Translations under genes and position numbers: made by a program
Shown here: positions 1-6,768 of the stretch, in pieces
How the letters are laid out: each line of letters starts with the position of its first letter
Numbering within the stretch: the stretch's first letter is position 1
Assembly (NCBI GenBank): GCA_023387695.1
Contig: JAEWHT010000107.1
Span: 1-18,010, forward strand
Reading direction: 5' to 3'
DNA length: 18,010 bases
From: Pseudomonadota bacterium
Lineage (GTDB): Bacteria > Pseudomonadota > Alphaproteobacteria > Rhizobiales > Xanthobacteraceae
The notes under the pieces: model-generated
What the model was told of the DNA's origin: nothing
Database searches by the model: none
What the model saw: only the letters and a program-made list of their open reading frames with translations

Positions 1-103
1 GCGCCTCGTTGCTGCCTACAACAATACCCCGCGCAAGTGCCTTGACTTCAGGACCCCGGCAGAGGCCTTCTCTCAAGTGTTGCACTTCGAATGTGAATCC
101 ACC
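1..103 (+). mobile_element. IS30-family transposase, C-terminal remnant (cut by window edge)
   Basis: Reading from base 2, the frame gives RLVAAYNNTPRKCLDFRTPA followed by a tail ending HFECEST. NNTPRKCL.(F/Y).TPAE is the well-known C-terminal signature of IS30-type DDE transposases. The conserved part ends near base 103. After that the frame stays open without a stop to base 268, running through a REP-like hairpin and antisense into the crotonase gene, so the native stop codon appears to be lost or replaced. The body of the gene lies to the left of the window, so I cannot tell whether the element is otherwise intact. No terminal inverted repeat or target duplication can be identified from this edge alone. 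Confidence 0.75.
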
Positions 104-104
104 T

Positions 105-120
105 CCCCGCCTTCGCGGGG
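105..120. repeat. REP-like palindrome after the transposase tail
   Basis: CCCCGC-CTTC-GCGGGG is a perfect 6-bp stem with a tetraloop. It is followed by ACGACAGG and not by a T-run, so it is not a classical intrinsic terminator. Small GC palindromes with a CTTC/GAAG loop are common intergenic repeats in Bradyrhizobium. A related hairpin, GCCCGCG-AAAG-CGCGGGC, lies at 10241-10258. It sits between the transposase tail and the 3' end of the crotonase gene. Confidence 0.55.
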
Positions 121-165
121 ACGACAGGAGAGGTTGCGGCAGCGATTCTGCCTACGGGGCAGACG

Positions 166-984
166 CTACCTTCCCTTGAAATTCGCGACGCGACGTTCTT
201 CGGTCGCCTTCACGCCTTCCTTGAAGTCTTCCGTGGCGCGCAGGCGGGTCTGTTCGGCGAGCTCGTGATTGGTCGCAGCCATCACGCGGTCGGCGAGGCC
301 GGCGCGCATCGTGGCGCGGGTGGAGATCAGACCGAGCGGGGAGCATTCGGCGATCTCGCCGGCGAGCTTCATCGCAGCCGCCTTCACCTGGTCCTGCGGC
401 ACCAGCTCGTTGGCGAGGCCCCACTTGTACGCCTCTTCGCCGGTGACGCGACGGCTGGTGTAGAACATCAGCTCGGCATTGTTCTTGCCGATGAGCTCGG
501 GCAGCGTCGTCGTCAGGCCGAAGCCGGGATGGAAGCCGAGCTTGGTGAAGTTCGCGGAGAAGCGGGCTTCGGGGCAGGTCACGCGGAAGTCGGCGGACAC
601 AGCAAGGCCGAGGCCGCCACCGATGGCCGCGCCTTGTACGGCCGCGACGATCGGCTTCTTGGCGCGGAAGATGCGCACGGCCTGGATGTAGAGGTGGTTG
701 ATCGCGCCGAGACTATCGGCCGGATCGCCCTTGGCCGTCTTGTCGGCTTCGCGCGCCTCTTGCGCCTGCCGCGCAGGGTCCTGAAAATTGGCGCCGGCGC
801 AGAACGCCTTGCCTTGCGCCGACAGAACCGAGGCACGGATCTCGATGTCGCGATCGAATTCGTCGAGCGCATCCGCGATCTGGTTGATCAGCGAGATGTC
901 GAAGAAGTTCAGCGGCGGCCTGCGGATCTCGATGGTGCCGACGTGTCCGACCTTCTCGACGCCGATATCTTTGTAAGTGGTCAT
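166..984 (-). CDS. Crotonase-fold protein (enoyl-CoA hydratase/isomerase family) lacking both hydratase glutamates
   Basis: A 272-aa cytoplasmic protein of usual crotonase length. The first oxyanion-hole strand is FCAGAN at residues 61-66 and the second is GAAIGGGLGLAVSADF at about 118-133, so CoA-thioester binding is well supported. In classical hydratases two glutamates act on water, one in GGGxE and one 20 residues later in the xPE motif. Here these positions are Gly126 and Phe146 (SANFTKLG), so simple hydratase chemistry is doubtful. An isomerase, hydrolase, C-C bond-cleaving or other crotonase reaction is possible. The start ATG at 984 has a GAGGA element 4 nt upstream. It is the last gene of a minus-strand operon, 15 bp after the dehydrogenase at 1000-2160, so its substrate is probably the product of that enzyme. 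The family call is firm; the reaction is unknown. Confidence 0.9.
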   Translation of the reverse strand: MTTYKDIGVEKVGHVGTIEIRRPPLNFFDISLINQIADALDEFDRDIEIRASVLSAQGKAFCAGANFQDPARQAQEAREADKTAKGDPADSLGAINHLYIQAVRIFRAKKPIVAAVQGAAIGGGLGLAVSADFRVTCPEARFSANFTKLGFHPGFGLTTTLPELIGKNNAELMFYTSRRVTGEEAYKWGLANELVPQDQVKAAAMKLAGEIAECSPLGLISTRATMRAGLADRVMAATNHELAEQTRLRATEDFKEGVKATEERRVANFKGR

Positions 985-999
985 GATGTCCTCGAAGCG

Positions 1000-2160
1000 T
1001 TAGCGCAGGCCCAAGCCGCGCGCGATGATGCCGCGCAGCACCTCGGTGGTGCCGCCCTGGATGGTGAGTTTCGGTGCGGTCTTGATGGCGAAGTCGAGCT
1101 GCCGCTCCAGCGTCTCGCGGTTGGTCGCGGTTTCCTCGACGAAGGCCGCGAGATCGCGCACGCGGTGCGGAAGCTGCTGCTCCCAGACCGTGCCGATGTC
1201 CTTGACGATGGAGGCTTCGACAACCGGCTCCTTGCCGGCTTGAAGCATGCCTGCGACGGACACCGACATGCGCCGCATGGTGTGGAGTTGCGCCACGAGC
1301 CGGCCGATGCCTTCGGCGCTGCGCGTATCCGGGTTGGGGCCGACCGCGCGGACGAGCTCGGTCAGCACGTAATAGGTTTCCAGGAAGCGCTCGGGACCCG
1401 AACGCTCATAAGCGAGCTCTGACGTCGCCTGCTTCCAGGCACCGTCGACTTCGCCGAGCACGTGATCCTCGGGCACGAAGAAGTCGGTGAAGACCACTTC
1501 GTTGAACTCATGCTGGCCGGTGATCTGGCCGATCGGGTTCACCTTGATGCCCGGCTGCTTCATCTTGACCAGGAACTGCGTCAGGCCGTGACGGCGGTTT
1601 TCCTTGGTTGGTTGCGACGTCCGGAAGATCGCGATCATGTAGTCGGCAATGTGCGCCGACGAGGTCCAGATCTTGGTGCCGTTGATGAGATAGCCGCCGT
1701 CGGTCTTGGTCGCGCGCGTCTTCGCGGCGAACAGGTCGGAGCCCGAATTCGGCTCGCTCATGCCGATGGCAAAGCAGATCTCGCCGCGGCAGATGCGCGG
1801 CAGGATATCCATCTTGATATGCTCGGGCGCGTATTTGATCAGCACCGGGCCGCTCTGGCGATCGGCGACGAAGAACCGCCGCGTCGGCGCATTGGCGACG
1901 CGCATTTCCTCGGTGACGACATAACGTTCGAGGAAGGAGCGCTCCTGGCCGCCATATTTCTTCGGCCAGGTCATGCCGAGCCAACCCTTGGCGCCGACCC
2001 GGCGAGAAAATTCCGGCGCGTCGGTGTCTTCGCGGTTGGGCTTGTGCGGATCGAAGGTGCCGGCGGCAATTTCTTCCGCGAGGAAGGCGCGCACTTCCTT
2101 GCGCAGTTGCTCGCACTTCTCGGGCAAGCGGATCGGATCGAAACGGAGAGCAGCGGTCAT
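1000..2160 (-). CDS. Acyl-CoA dehydrogenase, putative catalytic subunit of a heteromeric pair
   Basis: A 386-aa flavoprotein of the acyl-CoA dehydrogenase family, expected to introduce the alpha,beta double bond and pass electrons to ETF. Visible signatures are GMSEPNSGSDL (133-143, substrate and flavin contact loop), KIWTSSAH (163-170) and the C-terminal GGTTEVLRGIIARGLG. The medium-chain catalytic Glu position of the YEGT motif is Gly369 here (IQGGTTE). Glu252 in AYERSGPER lies where isovaleryl- and long-chain-type enzymes place their base, so Glu252 is the likely catalytic residue. The stop of a second, divergent dehydrogenase lies 15 bp upstream and an AGGGA ribosome site precedes the ATG at 2160. 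The adjacent pair resembles alpha2beta2 dehydrogenases such as FadE28-FadE29 of steroid side-chain degradation. Substrate is not determinable; a bulky or branched acyl-CoA is an inference. Confidence 0.93.
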   Translation of the reverse strand: MTAALRFDPIRLPEKCEQLRKEVRAFLAEEIAAGTFDPHKPNREDTDAPEFSRRVGAKGWLGMTWPKKYGGQERSFLERYVVTEEMRVANAPTRRFFVADRQSGPVLIKYAPEHIKMDILPRICRGEICFAIGMSEPNSGSDLFAAKTRATKTDGGYLINGTKIWTSSAHIADYMIAIFRTSQPTKENRRHGLTQFLVKMKQPGIKVNPIGQITGQHEFNEVVFTDFFVPEDHVLGEVDGAWKQATSELAYERSGPERFLETYYVLTELVRAVGPNPDTRSAEGIGRLVAQLHTMRRMSVSVAGMLQAGKEPVVEASIVKDIGTVWEQQLPHRVRDLAAFVEETATNRETLERQLDFAIKTAPKLTIQGGTTEVLRGIIARGLGLR

Positions 2161-2175
2161 GTGTTTCGTTCCCTG

Positions 2176-3240
2176 TTAGCGCGACGCCACGAGTGGCCAC
2201 AATTCATCGGCGCCTCTGGAGGCGACGAGCTTGCCGAGCTCGACTGCCCAGTGGCTCTCCGAGCCGAAATCGTCGCGCCAGGCGAGCGCCCGCAATGAAT
2301 AGCGATGCAGGATGTGCTCGATGGTAAAGCCGATCGCACCGTGGACCTGATGCGCGATGCCGCCGCCTTTTTCCGCAGCCTCCGCGCAGCGGATCTTTGC
2401 TGCGGCGGCTTCGAGATAGACTTCGTCGTTGAACGATTTGGCACTCGCGATCGCATCGGCGGCCGAGGTCGCGGCTGCAAGCGCTGCAGCGGACTCGCCG
2501 GCGAGGCGGGCCAGATTGTGCTGCACCGCCTGGAATTTCGAGATCTTCTTCTCGAAGGCAACGCGCTCGTTGGAATAGCGCACGGAGATGTCGAGCATGG
2601 ATTCCAGCGCACCTGCAATCTGCAGGCTGCGCGCGACGCCGCCCATCAGCATCAGTGTGGTCTGGTCAACGCCCTTAGGCGCGGCCTTGATCGTGACTGG
2701 CTGGACCTTGTCGAGCGTGACGGTGTCGCTGTGATCGTAGCCGACATTGAGCCCGGATTCGGTTCGCGCCTTGGCCGCATCGACCAGCGCGATGGAGACG
2801 CCGTCCTTGCCATGCGCGAGCACCGCAAAATGCTTCGCCGCTTTCGCAAACGGCACACCGCGACAGCGACCAGAGAGCGCGCCGTCGGCATCGATCGTGA
2901 TGCGATCCTTCGGCGAGGCCGGCAGCACCGTCATCTCGCCTTCGGGCGAGGCGATCTTCGCCTGCGCCAGCAACCAGCCCGCGAGCATGGTTTCGGCCAG
3001 GGGAACCGCGACCGCGAAGCGACCGGCGGCGTTCAACAGCGCAAAACCGTCGGCGAGGCTCGCCCCGGAGCCGCCGAGATCGTCGGGCACCCAAGCCAAA
3101 GGCAAGCCGGCTTCGGTCAGCGCCTGCCACAGCGGCGCCTGCCACGAACTCTTCTTGTCATTGTTGATGGTCTGCGGATCGGCGAGATCGGCGAAGATCT
3201 TCTCCGCGGTCTCGACGACGATGTTGTCACTCTCCGCCAC
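2176..3240 (-). CDS. Acyl-CoA dehydrogenase-like subunit lacking a catalytic base
   Basis: A 354-aa protein with the C-terminal dehydrogenase domain intact. SNERVAFEKKISKFQAVQHN (223-242) is the R..F...I..FQ flavin and dimer motif, and QVHGAIGFTIEHILHRYSLR (298-317) is the second flavin contact. The middle domain lacks a recognisable TEP..GSD loop. Aligned by eye, the isovaleryl-type Glu position falls on Gly200/201 and the medium-chain Glu position on Phe325, so no standard base remains. It is probably a partner chain of the next gene, as in heteromeric FadE-type enzymes. I chose the GTG at 3240 because GGGGA sits 5 nt upstream. An in-frame ATG at 3270 would add ten residues but its only purine tract abuts the start codon. 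It is the first gene of the three-gene minus-strand operon, divergent from the SDR gene. Confidence 0.88.
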   Translation of the reverse strand: MAESDNIVVETAEKIFADLADPQTINNDKKSSWQAPLWQALTEAGLPLAWVPDDLGGSGASLADGFALLNAAGRFAVAVPLAETMLAGWLLAQAKIASPEGEMTVLPASPKDRITIDADGALSGRCRGVPFAKAAKHFAVLAHGKDGVSIALVDAAKARTESGLNVGYDHSDTVTLDKVQPVTIKAAPKGVDQTTLMLMGGVARSLQIAGALESMLDISVRYSNERVAFEKKISKFQAVQHNLARLAGESAAALAAATSAADAIASAKSFNDEVYLEAAAAKIRCAEAAEKGGGIAHQVHGAIGFTIEHILHRYSLRALAWRDDFGSESHWAVELGKLVASRGADELWPLVASR

Positions 3241-3400
3241 AGCGTTCCCCGTATTTTGCCATTGGCGCATCCTGCCCGAATGGGGCGGCGCGCAGTCTCT
3301 TCTTGCGCCCGATGATCCGAAAAAGCCATGGCCCTGACAAGCGTTGATCGCAGGCCCATCTGCGGCTCCGGCATGGGGGTAACAGCCGGTCTGGACTAAT

Positions 3401-3413
3401 TCCGCTTAGCGGA
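3401..3413. promoter_or_regulatory. 13-bp palindrome in divergent intergenic region, candidate operator
   Basis: TCCGCTTAGCGGA is a perfect inverted repeat (6+1+6) in the 247-bp region between the divergent dehydrogenase operon and the SDR gene. Its symmetry and size suit a dimeric repressor of TetR or similar type, but no regulator gene is adjacent. The rest of the region shows no strong sigma-70 boxes that I trust. Confidence 0.35.
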
Positions 3414-3487
3414 GTTTGCTTGATTTGCAGGGCGCGACAAACTCGCTAAACAGGGCGCCACGTTCAATCATTGGGAAGGAAATCCGG

Positions 3488-4273
3488 ATGGCCAAGGACA
3501 GTTTGTGCGCAATCGTGACGGGGTCCGCATCTGGTCTCGGCGCAGCAACCGCGGAAATTCTCGCACGGAGCGGGGCGCGGCTCGTCATCAACTATTCGTC
3601 GAGCAAGACCGAAGCCGAGGCCACCGCAGAGCTCTGCCGCAAGGCGGGCGCGGCGGAAGTCCTGGTCGCGCAGGGCGACGTCTCGAAGGATGAGGATTGC
3701 CGCAGGATCGTTGCGGCCGCGAGCGGTTGGGGCAAGCTCGACATCCTCGTCAACAATGCCGGCACCACCAAGCATGTCGCGCATGCCGATCTCGACGGAT
3801 TGTCGGCGGAAGATTTTCAGCGTCTGTACGGCGTCAACACGATCGGTCCGTTCCAGATGGTGCGCGCGGCGCGCAGCCTGCTCGAGGCCGGGTCGAAGGC
3901 GTCGGGGCGGCCGTCGGCCGTGGTCAACGTATCCTCGGTCGCCGGTATCAGCGGTGTTGGCTCATCGATCGCCTATGCCGCCAGCAAGGGCGCGCTCAAC
4001 ACGATGACCTTGTCGCTGTCGCGTGCGCTGGCGCCGCTGATCCGCGTCAACACGGTGTGTCCCGGTTATATCGACACACCCTGGTTCACCAAGGGCCGTG
4101 GCGAGGCCGGCGCCAAGCAGGTGCGCGACAGCGTGATCGCGAAGGTGCCGCTCAAGGTCGCATCGTCAGCCGAAGACATCGCGCAGCTCGTCTGCTTCCT
4201 GGCGATGCCGGCATCCAGCAACATGACCGGCGAGGTCGTGCGCATGGATGCGGGGATGCATTTGATTACCTAG
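3488..4273 (+). CDS. Short-chain dehydrogenase/reductase (FabG-like)
   Basis: A 261-aa classical SDR that oxidises or reduces a hydroxy/keto group with a nicotinamide cofactor. The Rossmann motif is TGSASGLG (11-18), NNAG is at 89-92, and the catalytic tetrad is Asn117, Ser150, Tyr163 and Lys167 (YAASK). The second beta strand ends in INYSSSK without an acidic residue, which favours NADP(H). The C-terminus MTGEVVRMDAGMHL is typical of FabG relatives. The frame is open back to 3416, but the ATG at 3488 has GGAAGGA 7 nt upstream and starts just before the first beta strand, so I prefer it. It is divergent from the acyl-CoA dehydrogenase operon and may share control with it. It could act on a 3-hydroxyacyl-CoA made by the neighbouring enzymes, but the sequence does not show the substrate. 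Confidence 0.92.
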   Translation: MAKDSLCAIVTGSASGLGAATAEILARSGARLVINYSSSKTEAEATAELCRKAGAAEVLVAQGDVSKDEDCRRIVAAASGWGKLDILVNNAGTTKHVAHADLDGLSAEDFQRLYGVNTIGPFQMVRAARSLLEAGSKASGRPSAVVNVSSVAGISGVGSSIAYAASKGALNTMTLSLSRALAPLIRVNTVCPGYIDTPWFTKGRGEAGAKQVRDSVIAKVPLKVASSAEDIAQLVCFLAMPASSNMTGEVVRMDAGMHLIT

Positions 4274-4292
4274 TTCGTGATCGCGAACGAAG

Positions 4293-4338
4293 CGAAGCAA
4301 TCCAGACTGCCTCCAAGGCAACATTCTGGATTGCTTCG
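4293..4338. repeat. Bradyrhizobium-type intergenic palindromic repeat
   Basis: The arms CGAAGCAATCCAGA (4293-4306) and TCTGGATTGCTTCG (4325-4338) are perfect 14-bp inverted repeats. The 18-nt loop holds its own small stem, TGCC (4308-4311) with GGCA (4317-4320). From memory, this 'GAAGCAATCCAGA' palindrome followed by CTCGCAATGACG is a high-copy intergenic repeat in Bradyrhizobium and relatives; here CTCGCAATGACG follows at 4382-4393. It lies just downstream of the SDR stop codon. Confidence 0.8.
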
Positions 4339-4350
4339 TCGCATCTGCGC

Positions 4351-4369
4351 AAAATTGCCACGCAATTTT
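4351..4369. repeat. Second perfect hairpin within the same intergenic repeat
   Basis: AAAATTGC-CAC-GCAATTTT is a perfect 8-bp stem with a 3-nt loop. The right arm ends in four T residues, so it could help stop transcripts from the SDR gene, though its stem is AT-rich. It sits between the long palindrome at 4293-4338 and the CTCGCAATGACG tail, so it seems to be an internal module or insertion of this repeat copy. Confidence 0.6.
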
Positions 4370-4393
4370 GTCGCTGAGCTCCTCGCAATGACG

Positions 4394-4419
4394 ATGAGGA
4401 AGCAGGTACGCTTCCTCAT
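4394..4419. terminator. Perfect 10-bp hairpin between convergent genes
   Basis: ATGAGGAAGC (4394-4403) pairs perfectly with 4410-4419 around a 6-nt loop. It lies between the ends of the plus-strand SDR gene and the minus-strand GlsB-like gene (stop at 4436), where a bidirectional terminator or mRNA 3'-end stabiliser is expected. No clear T-run follows on either strand, so the termination role is inferred from position. Confidence 0.5.
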
Positions 4420-4435
4420 GGGGCGGCTTAAGCCA

Positions 4436-4708
4436 TCACCCCTTGATCACGCCACTCGCGACCAGCCGGTGCCAGATGAACAGCACCACCACAGCGCCGA
4501 TCGTGGCCATGATGAATCCCGCGCCCTGATCCGGACCGTAATGGCCGATGGCCTGGCCGACGAAGGTTGCCAGAAACGCACCGACGATGCCGAGGACGGT
4601 GGTGAGGATGAAGCCGCTCGGGTTGTTCGGTCCCGGCGCCAGAAAACGCGCGATGAGGCCGGCAATGAAGCCGACGACGATGATCCACAAAATGCCGCCC
4701 ATGCTCAT
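4436..4708 (-). CDS. GlsB/YeaQ/YmgE-family small membrane protein
   Basis: A 90-aa inner-membrane protein with three hydrophobic segments (about 5-24, 32-53 and 63-80) and the family-typical Gly-rich pattern, including GPNNPSGFILTTVLGIVGA after the first segment. The family is annotated as general-stress or transglycosylase-associated, but its molecular function is not established. The frame is open upstream to 4759, but ATG 4708 has GAGGGGAG 7 nt upstream and opens directly before the first membrane segment, so it is chosen. It lies 28 bp downstream of the YidB-like gene on the same strand and is probably cotranscribed with it, which suggests an envelope or stress role for the pair. Confidence 0.88.
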   Translation of the reverse strand: MSMGGILWIIVVGFIAGLIARFLAPGPNNPSGFILTTVLGIVGAFLATFVGQAIGHYGPDQGAGFIMATIGAVVVLFIWHRLVASGVIKG

Positions 4709-4736
4709 GACAACGCTCCCCTCGTTACAACTGAAA

Positions 4737-5345
4737 TCAGAGTCTGCCCGAGAGCTCATTCTCGGTCGGCAACCGTCCGTCCGGTGTCAGATGATCGACC
4801 ACCTGGGGCAAATATTGGCTGAGGCCGGAGAGCAACTCGTCGCGCGACAGGCCGCTTTGCGCTGACAGGCTCTGGATCTGGTCGGCGCCGAGCGCGTTGG
4901 CGAGATCGCCGGGGCTGATCGCCTTGTTCTCGCCCTTGCCGACCCACGTGTTCGCAGTTTCGCCGTGGCCGCCTTGCTGAAGCTGGTTGAGGAGATCGCC
5001 GAGGCCGCCGCTGAGCACGGAGCCGGCTGCGCCGCCCGCGAGCAGGCCGCCGAGGCTGCCCTTGAGGACATCGCCGAGGCCGCCAGCACCACCAAGTGCG
5101 CCGCCAAGACCACCACCAGCTCCGCCACCAGCGCCGGCATTCACCGGCGGCGGCGCCGGGATCGGCGTCGGTTGGGGCACGGCGCCGGGCTGGCCGGCTG
5201 TCAGATGCTTGAATGCCTTCCAGGCGAGCAGGCCGAGGATCGCCATGGTCATCGGCGACATGCCGCCGGAAGATGATTGCGAGCTCGGGGTGCTCGGGCC
5301 GCGGGGACCGTTCTGCATGCCGTTGAGGACGTCGAGTAGACCCAT
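4737..5345 (-). CDS. YidB-like (DUF937) family protein
   Basis: A 202-aa protein. The start MGLLDVLNGM and the C-terminal block LSAQSGLSRDELLSGLSQYL, followed by LPQVVDHLTPDGRLP, are characteristic of YidB/DUF937 proteins, whose function is unknown. In between lie a hydrophobic stretch (MTMAILGLLAWKAF, about 32-45), a Pro-rich linker and a Gly/Ala-rich low-complexity region (about 70-110). The ATG at 5345 has AAAGGAG 6 nt upstream. The frame continues back to 5423, but that extension has no such signal and precedes the conserved N-terminus. It is followed after 28 bp by the GlsB-like gene. A 16-bp palindrome sits 25 bp upstream of the start. Confidence 0.86.
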   Translation of the reverse strand: MGLLDVLNGMQNGPRGPSTPSSQSSSGGMSPMTMAILGLLAWKAFKHLTAGQPGAVPQPTPIPAPPPVNAGAGGGAGGGLGGALGGAGGLGDVLKGSLGGLLAGGAAGSVLSGGLGDLLNQLQQGGHGETANTWVGKGENKAISPGDLANALGADQIQSLSAQSGLSRDELLSGLSQYLPQVVDHLTPDGRLPTENELSGRL

Positions 5346-5369
5346 GGTGTTCTCCTTTGGCGTTCTCGT

Positions 5370-5385
5370 CGGCGAGCTCTCGCCG
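5370..5385. promoter_or_regulatory. Perfect 7-2-7 inverted repeat upstream of the YidB-like gene
   Basis: CGGCGAG-CT-CTCGCCG lies 25 bp from the YidB-like ATG in the 167-bp region divergent to the ketopantoate reductase-like gene. It could be an operator or a 5'-UTR hairpin of the minus-strand transcript. There is no direct evidence of use, and in GC-rich DNA some such palindromes arise by chance. Confidence 0.3.
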
Positions 5386-5512
5386 GTGACAAGCCCCCGG
5401 GCAAAAACATATGAGGCTCTCATGACGGTTACAAGGCAGATGCGCTTTGGCCGCGATGGGCAGCGGCGTCGGCCTCTGCTATCGAGGACGGGTCATTCAG
5501 GGAGTAAGTCAG

Positions 5513-6520
5513 GTGGTGACGGATCGACCGATCGTCGTAGCCGGCGCGGGCGCCATCGGCTGTTTTGTCGGAGGCCAGCTGGCCGCCGCCGATCGCCGCG
5601 TCGCATTGCTGGTGCGGCCGCGGGTGAAGACCGAGATCGAGCGGTTCGGCCTGCGGCTGACGGATTTCGAGGGCGCCGAGAAGAAGCTGGGGGCGGGCCA
5701 GCTCGCGCTGTCGGAGGATCCTTCCATCTTCCATAGCGCCGGCATCGTGCTGGTCACGGTCAAGAGCGCCGACACGGCGGCTGTCGCGGATCAGATCGCG
5801 CAGCATGCGCCGCAGGATGCCGTCATCGTGTCGCTGCAGAATGGCGTTGGCAATGTCGCCGTGCTGCAAAAGCGGCTCGGCGGCCGGCGTGTGCTTGCCG
5901 GCATGGTGCCGTTCAATGTGGTTGCAATGGGCGAGGGCCGCTTCCACCGCTCGACCTCCGGCGACATCACCATCGGCGAAGACGCGGACAAGACGGCAGC
6001 GGCGCTGTCTGTGCCGGGTCTCACGATGCGCGCAACCCGCGACATCACCGGCGTGCAATGGGGCAAGCTGATCATCAACCTGAATAATGCGCTCAGTGCT
6101 TTGTCCGACATGCCGCTCGCGGCTCAGTTGGCGAACCGCGAGTGGCGAAGGCTGTTCGCCGACCAGATGGCCGAAGGCCTGGCGACGCTGAAGGCAGCGG
6201 GCATTACGCCGGCTTCCGCGACGCCGATCCCGCCGAACTGGATGCCGAGCCTGCTGAAATTGCCCGACATGATCTTCAACGCGATCCTGGGGCGGACGAT
6301 GAAGATCGACCCGGAAGCGCGCTCCTCGATGTGGCAGGATCTCAAGCAGGGCCGTACGACCGAGATCGACCATCTCCAGGGTGCGGTGATCGCGCTTGCC
6401 GAGCAGAACAAGATCGACGTGCCGCTGATGCGCCGCATTGTTGCGCTGATCAAGGAGGCCGAGCTGGCGGGCAAGGGCCCGCCGGGGCTTTCGCCGCAGC
6501 AGATCCGCGGTATGGCCTAA
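5513..6520 (+). CDS. 2-dehydropantoate 2-reductase family protein (PanE/ApbA)
   Basis: A 335-aa NADPH-dependent ketopantoate reductase family enzyme; the classical reaction reduces 2-dehydropantoate to pantoate for CoA synthesis. The Rossmann motif is GAGAIG (11-16). Expected active-site positions are present: Lys84 (VTVKS), Asn110 (NGVGN), Lys185 (WGKLIINLNNALSAL) and Glu284 (RTTEIDHLQG). The start is GTG at 5513 (or GTG 5516), 8 nt after GGAG. A longer open frame back to 5447 lacks a ribosome site and would put extra residues before the nucleotide-binding strand. Genomes of this type often carry several paralogues, so this one may act on another 2-keto acid. A small secreted-protein gene begins 17 bp downstream. 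It is divergent from the YidB-like gene. Confidence 0.9.
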   Translation: MVTDRPIVVAGAGAIGCFVGGQLAAADRRVALLVRPRVKTEIERFGLRLTDFEGAEKKLGAGQLALSEDPSIFHSAGIVLVTVKSADTAAVADQIAQHAPQDAVIVSLQNGVGNVAVLQKRLGGRRVLAGMVPFNVVAMGEGRFHRSTSGDITIGEDADKTAAALSVPGLTMRATRDITGVQWGKLIINLNNALSALSDMPLAAQLANREWRRLFADQMAEGLATLKAAGITPASATPIPPNWMPSLLKLPDMIFNAILGRTMKIDPEARSSMWQDLKQGRTTEIDHLQGAVIALAEQNKIDVPLMRRIVALIKEAELAGKGPPGLSPQQIRGMA

Positions 6521-6537
6521 GCGCGATGGAGGGGACA

Positions 6538-6756
6538 ATGAGGCGTTATCTGATGATCGGAGTTGCGCTGGCCACGCTGTGCGGCGTCTCGACGCTCGCT
6601 CACGCCCGACCGCCAACGGTCATGAACTCGCCTGGCTATGACGCGCGTCTGCAGGAGAGCCGCAAGGCGCTGGGGAATTCACAGGCAACAACGACAGCGC
6701 CTGTGGATGCATCAGTGGCGAAACCGAAGCACAGCAAGAAGAAGTCCGCAAACTGA
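6538..6756 (+). CDS. Small secreted basic protein, unknown function
   Basis: A 72-aa protein starting MRRYLMIGVALATLCGVSTL with a clear Sec signal peptide, probably cleaved after AHA at about residue 23. The mature part is about 49 residues, low in hydrophobic residues, with a Lys-rich end (KPKHSKKKSAN). ATG 6538 has GGAGGGG 3 nt upstream. An ATG at 6526 in the same frame would put four extra residues before the signal peptide. It follows the PanE-like gene by 17 bp and may be cotranscribed. I recognise no family. It converges with the secreted Q-rich protein gene, 12 bp away. Confidence 0.65.
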   Translation: MRRYLMIGVALATLCGVSTLAHARPPTVMNSPGYDARLQESRKALGNSQATTTAPVDASVAKPKHSKKKSAN

Positions 6757-6768
6757 CGATGCCTTGCC

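Noticed and set aside
265..3315. Long plus-strand open frames (265-1422, 1462-2298, 2305-3315) opposite the dehydrogenase operon
   Set aside because: They are antisense to genes with clear family motifs, have Arg/Asp/Gly/Ala-rich composition typical of GC-rich shadow frames, and show no domain signatures.
5429..6616. 395-codon minus-strand open frame opposite the PanE-like gene
   Set aside because: The plus strand encodes a complete reductase with its active-site residues; the antisense frame has His/Arg-rich shadow composition.
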